Positions 1-5,535 of a stretch of 6,333 nt of DNA are shown piece by piece. The notes below the pieces were generated by a model. It was not told the origin of the DNA and searched no databases. It saw only the letters and a list, made by a program, of their open reading frames with translations. The stretch is from an uncultured Bacilli bacterium (GTDB taxonomy: Bacteria; Bacillota_I; Bacilli_A; RF39; UBA660). Location of the stretch: NCBI GenBank assembly GCA_947627405.1, contig CANQVY010000073.1, positions 1 to 6,333 on the forward strand, written 5' to 3'. How positions within the stretch are numbered: position 1 is the first letter of the stretch; the number at the start of each line of letters is the position of its first letter. A program made the position numbers and the translations under genes.

Positions 1-2606
1 CTCCTTATACTTTTGATGTAGTAAACGATGGAACCATTGATGCGATGTATGATTTATATATCGAAGTAGACGAAGAGGTTAATACTTTATCTAGCGAATG
101 GGTTCGATATTATCTTACCGTTGTAGAAGATGATGAAGAAAAAGTCATAACTTCAACAGGAAGAATATTGGCGAATGAAGATAAAATTGAAAAGCAGGGG
201 AAGACATTATATAAAATTGATACAAAATATTTAGATAAGAGTAAGATAAATTCTTATAAATTGTATACTTGGATTGATATTGATGCGACGAAGGAACAAG
301 CAAGCAATAAGCATTTTGAAGCAAAAATAAGAATAGAAGGCACACAAATTTATGATAAGAATCGTTTAGTAAAAAAGATTGATGTATCTGAAGAAAATGA
401 TGGTTCAATTTATGCTTATCTTTATGCAAATGGGAGAATTGTTGTTCGTGGCAAGGGAAGAATTAAGCAAAATTTAGATAATGTTTTACTTTATACCGAG
501 GAAGCAGAAATCCATGCTTATAAATTGGCCTTACAAGAAATGCAATATGATGTATCCAATTTAAATTCAATGGAAGAAATTGAGAACTTTGTTTCTCAAT
601 TGGAAGAAAGTGATTCTGAAATTTGGAATAAAATTGATTTAATGATTGAAATCATGATCTATGGAGATTGCTTAGAAGAATGGGGATATGAAGTTTCAAG
701 TATTACAGATGAAGAATCTTTAAAACGTTTTCTTATTGATCATGGATTTATGAACGAAGATGAATCTTTTACTGAATCTGGTGATAAACTTGAAACTAAA
801 ATTGATGAAAAATATAATGATTTTTTTGCAGGAGGGTATAGTGTAAGTAGAATTGATCTGGAAGATGGGATAACCAATATTCCAAAAGGTTTGTTTGCAA
901 ATGACCCTTCATTAACAAAGATAAAAATACCAGCTAGTGTAGTCAGTATTGATGAGAAAGCTTTTGAAAATTGTAAAAATTTAAAAACAGTAATTATGCC
1001 ATCTTCTGTATTACGTATTAGTAGCAATGCTTTCTTAAATTGCGAAAATTTAGAAACTTTGGTTTTATCAACGCATTTAACAGAAATAGGTGATTCTGCT
1101 TTTAAAGGATGTATAAATCTAGCGACTTTGATTACACCGTCTACTCTAGTTACTATAGGGGATAATGCTTTTTCTGGTTGTAAAGCTTTAAATGAGGTAA
1201 AACTTTCTTCTTCTATTGAGAATATAGGACAAAATTCATTTTATAATTGTACAAATGTAAAAAAATTGACTTTGGATGGAACAAGAGAGTATAATTCTGC
1301 AGGAATCTATGGTATTGAAGAATTAACGATTACTGGAAGTGGAGCAATGCATAATTATCAATATGATAAAATGCCTATATGGTATGGGAGTTTTAATACA
1401 ATTAAAAAAATTAAATTGAGTAATACATTAACAACGATTGGGGATTTTGCGTTTAGTGGATGTAAAGCTTTGACTTCAGTTAACATTCCAAATTCTATAA
1501 AAACAATTGGACAACAGGCTTTTTCCTCTTCTGGTTTATTATCCGTTATCCTTCCCCCTTCTGTTACTAATATAGGAATTGCTTCTTTTGATTTGTGTTC
1601 GGATTTAGCTTTTGTATTTATGGCAGATTCTGTAACCGATGTAGAAAAAATGGCCTTTGCATTTTGTTCTAATTTGCAATTCATTCATCTTTCAAATCGT
1701 ATTACAGAAATAAAGTTATCAACATTCAATGGTTGTGAAAATTTATCTCATATTGAATTATCCGATCATTTAGTAAATATAGATGGAGATTCTTTTAGCA
1801 ATTGTAAAAGTTTATCTTTTATAGAAATACCAAATTCAGTAACAAGTATAGGAAATTCTGCTTTTTATGGATGCAGTGATTTAGAAACTATTCTTTTATC
1901 TCAGAAATTAAAAACAATTGATAAATATGCTTTTTCGGGTTGTAAAAGTATAAAAGAATTAGAAATTCCTACTTCAGTAGAATCTATTGGGGAAGATGCA
2001 TTTTCTGGATGTAGTGGAATTATAAAATTGACTATGGATGCTACTAAGAATTATGGGAATATTTATGGATTCACAAATGTGAAAGAGTTAATTTTAGTTG
2101 GAACAGGGGAAATGCAAAATTATGCTTCCCATGTTCCATGGTCTAATTCTAAAAATACAATTCAAAAAGTGACTATAACAAAAGGAATTACTTCAATTGG
2201 TTGGAATGCATTTGGTGATTGCAATAATTTAATTTCTGTTTCTATGACCAACAATGTAACTCAAATTGGGGCTTTAGCTTTTGAAAACTGTAGTAGTTTA
2301 AAAGAAATAACGCTTTCTAATGTACTTACAAATATAGGATCTTCTGCTTTTTCTGGATGTAGTCAACTTTCAAAAATCAATTTGCCAAAAACTTTAACAA
2401 CTATAGGTAGCTATGCTTTTAAAGATTGTACGAGTTTAAGTGAAATTGAAATTCCAAGTTCAATAGTCAATGTAGATAATTACATTTTTGATGGATGGAC
2501 TTCTACACAAAAAATTTATATTGACAATACAGAGGAATATGTAAAGTCAAATTGGAAATTAGGATGGGATGTTGGTTGTCATGCAGATATTCTTTATAAG
2601 GGATAG
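1..2606 (+). CDS. Partial (5' end missing) secreted TasA/camelysin-like + BspA-type leucine-rich-repeat surface protein
   Basis: The frame is open to the left edge (first whole codon at 3), so the gene starts outside the window. The ATG at 45 has no ribosome binding site and lies inside a conserved domain. About 867 residues are visible; numbering below counts that Met as 1. From the edge to about residue 105 is a beta-rich domain with TasA/camelysin (SipW-dependent) family patterns: YTFDVVNDGTIDAMYDLYIE before the WVRYYLT segment and YKLYTWIDID...FEAKIRIEG near its end. Residues 106-265 are an acidic linker containing a GSIYAYLYANGRIVVRGKG unit. Residues 270-823 hold 20 LRR_5/BspA repeats (about 23 residues, consensus IxIPxSVTSIGxxAFxGCxxL), interrupted at 408-455 and 662-708. 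The end (824-853) has the YVKSNWKLGW type of closing segment usual in BspA-like proteins. No LPxTG or C-terminal membrane helix is present, so any secretion or anchoring signal must lie upstream. Such proteins are typically surface-exposed and bind proteins or matrix; the ligand here is unknown. The LRR call is very sure, the N-terminal domain moderately so. Confidence 0.9.
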   Translation, partial: PYTFDVVNDGTIDAMYDLYIEVDEEVNTLSSEWVRYYLTVVEDDEEKVITSTGRILANEDKIEKQGKTLYKIDTKYLDKSKINSYKLYTWIDIDATKEQASNKHFEAKIRIEGTQIYDKNRLVKKIDVSEENDGSIYAYLYANGRIVVRGKGRIKQNLDNVLLYTEEAEIHAYKLALQEMQYDVSNLNSMEEIENFVSQLEESDSEIWNKIDLMIEIMIYGDCLEEWGYEVSSITDEESLKRFLIDHGFMNEDESFTESGDKLETKIDEKYNDFFAGGYSVSRIDLEDGITNIPKGLFANDPSLTKIKIPASVVSIDEKAFENCKNLKTVIMPSSVLRISSNAFLNCENLETLVLSTHLTEIGDSAFKGCINLATLITPSTLVTIGDNAFSGCKALNEVKLSSSIENIGQNSFYNCTNVKKLTLDGTREYNSAGIYGIEELTITGSGAMHNYQYDKMPIWYGSFNTIKKIKLSNTLTTIGDFAFSGCKALTSVNIPNSIKTIGQQAFSSSGLLSVILPPSVTNIGIASFDLCSDLAFVFMADSVTDVEKMAFAFCSNLQFIHLSNRITEIKLSTFNGCENLSHIELSDHLVNIDGDSFSNCKSLSFIEIPNSVTSIGNSAFYGCSDLETILLSQKLKTIDKYAFSGCKSIKELEIPTSVESIGEDAFSGCSGIIKLTMDATKNYGNIYGFTNVKELILVGTGEMQNYASHVPWSNSKNTIQKVTITKGITSIGWNAFGDCNNLISVSMTNNVTQIGALAFENCSSLKEITLSNVLTNIGSSAFSGCSQLSKINLPKTLTTIGSYAFKDCTSLSEIEIPSSIVNVDNYIFDGWTSTQKIYIDNTEEYVKSNWKLGWDVGCHADILYKG
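1266..1409 (+). repeat. Non-LRR insert module, copy 1 (48 residues) between LRR blocks 1 and 2
   Basis: This segment breaks the 23-residue periodicity. It runs from LTLDGTREY through IYGIEELTITGSGAMHNY to an aromatic MPIWYGSFNTIKK end that leads straight into the next LRR block. It aligns with the module at 2028-2168: LT.D.T..Y, IYG, EL...G.G.M.NY, P.W, NTI.K. GtGxMxNY...W units of this sort are seen in other BspA-like proteins, where they precede an LRR block. They may act as caps or spacers, but that role is inferred. Confidence 0.8.
2028..2168 (+). repeat. Non-LRR insert module, copy 2 (47 residues) between LRR blocks 2 and 3
   Basis: This is the second copy of the module found at 1266-1409. 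It runs LTMDATKNY, IYGFTNVKELILVGTGEMQNY, VPWSNSKNTIQK, and then LRR block 3 begins. It is one residue shorter than copy 1, with compensating small gaps near the IYG and PW motifs. The two copies flank the nine-unit middle block. Confidence 0.8.
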
Positions 2607-2617
2607 CCATCATAAAG

Positions 2618-2658
2618 AAAAAAACGGAGAATTAATTTTTAAAGTTCTCTGTTTTTTT
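2618..2658 (+). terminator. Rho-independent terminator after the LRR gene
   Basis: The stem AACGGAGAA (2623-2631) pairs with TTCTCTGTT (2645-2653) with one G-U pair. The stem can be extended by pairing the A-run at 2618-2622 with the T-run that ends at 2658. The loop is 13 nt and the T-run has seven Ts. It lies 11 nt after the stop codon and separates the LRR gene from cotE. Because of the A-run on the other side it could also work on the minus strand, but no minus-strand gene faces it. Confidence 0.88.
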
Positions 2659-2659
2659 G

Positions 2660-2688
2660 AACTATTTTTTTATTCTATGCATAAATTA
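2660..2688 (+). promoter_or_regulatory. Possible sporulation (sigma-K/sigma-E type) promoter for cotE
   Basis: CATAAATTA at 2680-2688 fits the sigma-K -10 consensus CATAnnnTA exactly. An AC pair at 2661-2662 sits at the sigma-K -35 distance (16-nt spacer after AACT). The same -10 has only one mismatch to the sigma-E CATACAnT form. In Bacillus subtilis cotE is transcribed by sigma-E and sigma-K, which makes the match plausible. Against it, the predicted start of transcription would fall at about 2694, inside the ribosome binding site GAGGAGGA (2693-2700), leaving almost no leader. The region is AT-rich, so chance matches are common. Confidence 0.33.
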
Positions 2689-2706
2689 GATTGAGGAGGA
2701 ATAATT

Positions 2707-3273
2707 ATGTCTAGTTTTAAAGAAATAGTAACAAAAGCGGTTTTAGGAAAAGGTCGAAAAGTTTTTACTACCAATCATACGTTAACGACACCAAATAAGC
2801 CAACAACCATTTTAGGGTGCTGGGTTATTAATCATAATTTCAGTGGGGTTAAAAATAATGATAAAATCAATATAGAAGGTAGCTATGATGTAAATATTTG
2901 GTATTCTTATGATAATGATAGTAAAACAGAAGTGGTAAAACAAACCAATAATTATTTAGAAGTTGTTCATGTTCGAAAAAAGGAAACAGGAGAAGTTACG
3001 AATGAAGATGTAATCATACGATCACTTTCACAACCTAGTTGTACAAAGGTAGATATTGTCGATGGAGTTATTCATTATAAAATTGAAAAAGAATTGGGTA
3101 TTGAATTGATTGGAGATACAAAGGTAAGAATCAGCATTGATGAAGATGAAGATGATTGGGAAGATATTATTGATGAAGATGAGTTGGATAATGCAAATGA
3201 ACAAATTGAAAAAGAAGTCAATGAAGAAGTAATTGAGGAAAAAGAGAATATTGAAAATGAAAATACTTTATAG
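2707..3273 (+). CDS. cotE: Outer spore coat morphogenetic protein CotE
   Basis: This is a 188-residue protein matching the CotE family along its length; B. subtilis CotE is 181 residues. Recognisable blocks are FKEIVTKAVLGKGRK (4-18), ILGCWVINHNF (35-45), IEGSYDVNIWYSY (56-68) with SKTEVV (72-77), SQPSC (108-112) and a GDTKV block (136-140). They are followed by a strongly acidic tail from about 145, including DEDEDDWED. The tail is longer and more Glu/Asn-rich than in Bacillus. In Bacillus CotE is made in the mother cell, sits around the forespore on SpoIVA and SpoVID, and directs outer coat assembly; the acidic C-terminus is involved in recruiting coat proteins. The start is set by GAGGAGGA (2693-2700), 6 nt before ATG. 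The gene stands alone between two terminators, so it is likely monocistronic. It implies that the host forms spores or descends from spore-formers. The frame is complete with no sign of decay. Confidence 0.95.
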   Translation: MSSFKEIVTKAVLGKGRKVFTTNHTLTTPNKPTTILGCWVINHNFSGVKNNDKINIEGSYDVNIWYSYDNDSKTEVVKQTNNYLEVVHVRKKETGEVTNEDVIIRSLSQPSCTKVDIVDGVIHYKIEKELGIELIGDTKVRISIDEDEDDWEDIIDEDELDNANEQIEKEVNEEVIEEKENIENENTL

Positions 3274-3304
3274 GACACATAAATTAAAAAAAGTGTCTTT
3301 TTTT
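3272..3304 (+). terminator. Rho-independent terminator of cotE, overlapping its stop codon
   Basis: AGGACAC (3272-3278) pairs with GTGTCTT (3293-3299), with one G-U pair. The loop is an A-rich 14 nt, and a seven-T run covers 3298-3304. The first stem bases are the last two bases of the cotE TAG stop. It separates cotE from the rpsP promoter. Confidence 0.87.
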
Positions 3305-3344
3305 CTATGTCTATTTATTATAAAATGGTGTTAACAAAAAAATG

Positions 3345-3373
3345 TTGACATATAATTAATTGTCCTGTATAAT
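3345..3373 (+). promoter_or_regulatory. Consensus vegetative (sigma-A) promoter for rpsP-khpA
   Basis: TTGACA (3345-3350) and TATAAT (3368-3373) are both perfect matches, with the optimal 17-nt spacer. An A-run at 3336-3342 just upstream could act as an UP-like element. Transcription should start near 3380, giving a leader of about 20 nt before ATG at 3403. This is the strongest-looking promoter in the window, as expected for a ribosomal protein gene. No room is left for a long regulatory leader. Confidence 0.93.
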
Positions 3374-3377
3374 TAAT
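3351..3377 (+). repeat. Direct repeat TATAATTAAT x2 in the rpsP promoter
   Basis: TATAATTAAT occurs at 3351-3360 and again at 3368-3377, separated by TGTCCTG. The second copy contains the working -10. The first lies directly after the -35 box and has no well-spaced -35 of its own: TTAACA at 3331-3336 is only 14 nt away. Just upstream, TGTTAACA (3329-3336) and TGTTGACA (3343-3350) form a second near-repeat. This may be a duplicated promoter fragment or chance in AT-rich DNA. Confidence 0.6.
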
Positions 3378-3402
3378 AAAGAAAAGAAATGGAGGTATTA
3401 TC

Positions 3403-3681
3403 ATGGCAGTAAAATTAAGATTAACAAGGATGGGTGCTAAAAAGAGACCTATGTATCGTATTGTAGCGAGTGATTCTAGAGTTAAAAGAGATGGTAAATA
3501 TTTAGAATTAATAGGAACCTATAATCCATTAACAAATCCTGCTGAAGTTAAGATCAATGAAGAATTGGCTTTAAAATGGTTGAATACAGGTGCAATTCCT
3601 TCAGATACTGTAAGAAATTTATTTTCTAAGGCTGGTATTATGAAAAAGTATGCAGAAACTAAAACAAAAAAAGGTGAGTAA
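3403..3681 (+). CDS. rpsP: 30S ribosomal protein S16
   Basis: This is a 92-residue protein of normal S16 length. It carries the typical N-terminus AVKLRLTRMGAKKRPMYRIV (2-21), then ASDSRVKRDGKYLE and the IGTYNPL turn, followed by the conserved middle LKWLNTGAIPSDTVRNLFSKAG. S16 binds 16S rRNA in the body of the small subunit and is needed for its assembly. The start is fixed by TGGAGG (3390-3395), 7 nt before ATG, and by the family N-terminus. It is the first gene of a two-gene unit driven by the consensus promoter at 3345-3373. In many Firmicutes rpsP follows ffh and leads into khpA-rimM-trmD-rplS. Here cotE is upstream and only khpA follows. Confidence 0.98.
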   Translation: MAVKLRLTRMGAKKRPMYRIVASDSRVKRDGKYLELIGTYNPLTNPAEVKINEELALKWLNTGAIPSDTVRNLFSKAGIMKKYAETKTKKGE

Positions 3682-3683
3682 TT

Positions 3684-3932
3684 ATGGATTTAGTCGAATT
3701 AACAAAGGAAATCGTACTAGCTTTAGTTAGTAATAAGGATTCTGTTTCGGTAAAAGAATTTGAAACAGATGAGGAAAATACGATTTTAATTCAAGTAATG
3801 ATTGATGAAGATGATATGGGAAGAGTGATTGGAAAAGGTGGAAAAATTGCAAATTCCATTCGTACTTTAGTACAAGCTAGTAGTTATTTGAACGATAATA
3901 AAAAAGTAAAAATTAATATAGAAAACTTTTAA
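3684..3932 (+). CDS. khpA: KH-domain RNA-binding protein KhpA (YlqC family)
   Basis: This is an 82-residue protein consisting of one KH domain. The RNA-binding loop is MGRVIGKGGKIANSIRTLV (45-63), with the GxxG motif GKGG at 50-53, after an acidic VMIDEDD strand. Size and position directly after rpsP are the family norm. In other Gram-positive bacteria KhpA pairs with KhpB (Jag/EloR) and binds many RNAs, affecting cell elongation and division; the partner is not in this window. The ribosome binding site AGGTGAG (3672-3678) lies inside the end of rpsP. ATG comes 2 nt after the rpsP stop, so the two are co-transcribed and probably translationally coupled. A terminator begins within its stop codon, so the transcript ends here. 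Confidence 0.95.
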   Translation: MDLVELTKEIVLALVSNKDSVSVKEFETDEENTILIQVMIDEDDMGRVIGKGGKIANSIRTLVQASSYLNDNKKVKINIENF

Positions 3933-3954
3933 GAAGAGCGATCTTCTTTTTTTT
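3931..3954 (+). terminator. Rho-independent terminator of rpsP-khpA with a GCGA tetraloop
   Basis: AAGAAGA (3931-3937) and TCTTCTT (3942-3948) form a perfect 7-bp stem closed by GCGA, a GNRA-type tetraloop. An eight-T run covers 3947-3954. The stem starts in the TAA stop of khpA. It cuts khpA off from any downstream gene. Confidence 0.9.
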
Positions 3955-4006
3955 ATCTAATTCTATTGGAAAATATACAGTGGTTTTGTAAATTTGTCGT
4001 ATCTTA

Positions 4007-4035
4007 TTGTTTTCTGTAAAATATTTTGATATAAT
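4007..4035 (+). promoter_or_regulatory. Extended -10 vegetative promoter for the 4059 operon
   Basis: TATAAT at 4030-4035 is a perfect -10, preceded by TGA (4027-4029), an extended -10 TGn. TTGTTT (4007-4012) is a weak -35 at a 17-nt spacer. Transcription should start near 4042, giving a leader of under 20 nt. The 76 nt between the upstream terminator and this -10 hold no other clear signal. Confidence 0.75.
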
Positions 4036-4058
4036 TTTTTTATAGTTGGAGTGATGAT

Positions 4059-5534
4059 ATGAAAGCAAATGATGACGTGGAATTTCTTGAAGAGAATTCT
4101 TCGGATGAAAATGACAAGAATAAAAAAGAAACCAAAGCGGACAAAAAGAGAATAACTCGTAGTGAAAAATATGAGAATTTATTAGAAAAAAAGGAAAATA
4201 AAGAAGTAGAAGATGAGGGTATGAGAAAAAGAAGTAAAAAGAAATTAAAATTCAAAAAGGGTTTAGGACAAACTATCTTTTGTTTAATAAGTTTTCTATT
4301 TATGGTAGGATGTTTTGTTTTCTATGGAAGTCGAATGATTCATTATTATAAGATATATAATCCGAAGGGATCTAAACAAGAGCCACTAGCAACTTCGATT
4401 ATGAAGAAGGCTTCGGTTGTATATGAAGGGGCAGGAATTTATAAAGAGTCAGGAAACTATTTGTATAAGGGAAAAGATGTCAATAACTATTTAAAATTTT
4501 CTAATTTAATTTGGCGTATTGTAAAAATAGCCAATGATAATACTGTCGAAATTGTTTTGGATGATCCTTTGAATATTATGGCTTTTGATTTTGGCACATC
4601 TAATTTTGATGATTCAGATATTTCTGATTATTTAAATAGTGATTTTGTAAAATATTTAAATACAGATCAATTGGATAAAGTAGTCGTTTGCAATGATGAA
4701 ATTAGTGATTTAACCAAGTTGACATGTGATGCGTCTACCGTAAATCATTATGTAAAATTACCCGATGTTAGTGATTTTTTAAATAGTATTGCAGAGGATT
4801 CTTATATGACCGATGAAAATGAAACTTTATGGCTATATAATAAAAAAAGTAAAAAGGAAGCCTGGTATGCTTCTGGATATAATTTATCTAGTTCTAAAAT
4901 GGATGTTTTTAATGGAATAAAACCTGTTGTCGTATTAAAAAGTACAAATACTTTATTGGGAGGAACGGGAACGAAAGAAGATCCATATAGAGTTGAGAAA
5001 GAAGAACAAAAAATGAAACTCGGTTCTTATGTAACCATTGGGGAAGATCATTGGGTGGTATACAAAGAAGAAAAAGACATGCTTCGTTTAACGCTTGCTC
5101 AACTGGATACTTCTGTGAAAACAAGACCTTTTTCTACAAATAAGAATATATATGATGTTAAGGATACGGGATCAATTGCTAGTTATTTAAATACCTATTA
5201 TTATGAAGACATGGATTATAAAAATCTTTTGTTAGAAGCAAATTGGTATACGGGAAATTATCAAACAAGTTATAAAAATATTTATCAAGAAGAGGCTAAG
5301 GCATACGTTGGAATGCTTAATGTTGCGGATTTCAAGATGGGTGTCTTTAGTGATTATTATTATTTAACGACTCCTACTGAGGATAATTTGGTTTATATAT
5401 ATGGAAATTCTTTGCTTGAATCCAATGTAAATTCTTATGAATATTATCGACCTGCTATAGCAATTAAAAATAGTGTTCAAATAAAGAGTGGTCGTGGAAG
5501 CGAAAAAGATCCATTTATTTTGGAGGTAAAGTAA
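4059..5534 (+). CDS. Single-pass membrane protein with a duplicated ectodomain, function unknown
   Basis: This is a 491-residue protein. Residues 1-70 are hydrophilic and highly charged: acidic first, then rich in Lys/Glu, ending in RKRSKKKLKFKKG. One membrane helix follows at about 71-90 (QTIFCLISFLFMVGCFVFYG). The basic flank predicts the N-terminus inside and about 400 residues outside. The outer part appears to be two related domains. Domain A (about 137-313) has NYLKFSNLIWRIVKI, SDYLNSDF and an end KPVVVLK...GGTGTKEDPYRVE. Domain B (about 317-490) has SYVTIGEDHWVVYK, ASYLNTYY and an end RPAIAIK...GRGSEKDPFILE. The GxGT/SxxDP[YF] ending and SNLxWRI start are known from uncharacterised Firmicutes surface proteins. 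No catalytic motif was recognised. C211 and C223 are the only Cys outside the membrane and could form a disulfide. The start is set by GGAG (4048-4051), 7 nt before ATG. It is co-transcribed with the phosphodiester glycosidase gene, whose ribosome binding site lies in its last codons. Confidence 0.85.
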   Translation: MKANDDVEFLEENSSDENDKNKKETKADKKRITRSEKYENLLEKKENKEVEDEGMRKRSKKKLKFKKGLGQTIFCLISFLFMVGCFVFYGSRMIHYYKIYNPKGSKQEPLATSIMKKASVVYEGAGIYKESGNYLYKGKDVNNYLKFSNLIWRIVKIANDNTVEIVLDDPLNIMAFDFGTSNFDDSDISDYLNSDFVKYLNTDQLDKVVVCNDEISDLTKLTCDASTVNHYVKLPDVSDFLNSIAEDSYMTDENETLWLYNKKSKKEAWYASGYNLSSSKMDVFNGIKPVVVLKSTNTLLGGTGTKEDPYRVEKEEQKMKLGSYVTIGEDHWVVYKEEKDMLRLTLAQLDTSVKTRPFSTNKNIYDVKDTGSIASYLNTYYYEDMDYKNLLLEANWYTGNYQTSYKNIYQEEAKAYVGMLNVADFKMGVFSDYYYLTTPTEDNLVYIYGNSLLESNVNSYEYYRPAIAIKNSVQIKSGRGSEKDPFILEVK

Positions 5535-5535
5535 T

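Larger units (their letters stand above)
852..2513 (+). repeat. LRR_5/BspA repeat array, 20 units in three blocks (6 + 9 + 5)
   Basis: These are in-frame protein repeats of about 23 residues (69 bp). Block 1 is 852-1265 (6 units), block 2 is 1410-2027 (9 units) and block 3 is 2169-2513 (5 units). A Cys at the GC/NC position is present in 17 of 20 units; it is missing in the first, eighth and last. The unit near 1479-1544 is one residue short and has SSSG instead of the Cys motif. The DNA copies have diverged, although short runs such as a TGTAAAGCTTT string recur in units near 1180 and 1460. This suggests old duplications rather than recent expansion. Confidence 0.93.

Noticed and set aside
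45..47. ATG at 45 as the true start of the LRR gene
   Set aside because: The frame is open from the left edge, no Shine-Dalgarno lies before 45, and the residues before it (YTFDVVNDGTIDA) belong to the same conserved domain.
145..1684. Minus-strand open frames of about 94-108 codons under the LRR gene
   Set aside because: They have no ribosome binding sites, low-complexity or unfamiliar proteins, and lie opposite a clearly coding frame; they are shadows.
852..2513. LRR repeats as a recent DNA tandem repeat or CRISPR-like array
   Set aside because: Periodicity is at the protein level (23 residues); the DNA copies are diverged and lack identical repeats with unique spacers.
3075..3278. Minus-strand frame rich in Ser opposite the cotE tail
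   Set aside because: Its Ser-rich composition is the mirror of the Asp/Glu codons of the acidic CotE tail; no start signals.
3684..3932. khpA product as an N-terminal fragment of a larger RNA-binding or RimM protein
   Set aside because: 82 residues is the normal full length of KhpA, and a terminator directly follows the stop.
3955..4058. Possible small gene or RNA leader between the khpA terminator and the next gene
   Set aside because: No open frame with a ribosome binding site and no stable hairpin was seen; the stretch is accounted for by the extended -10 promoter and a short leader.
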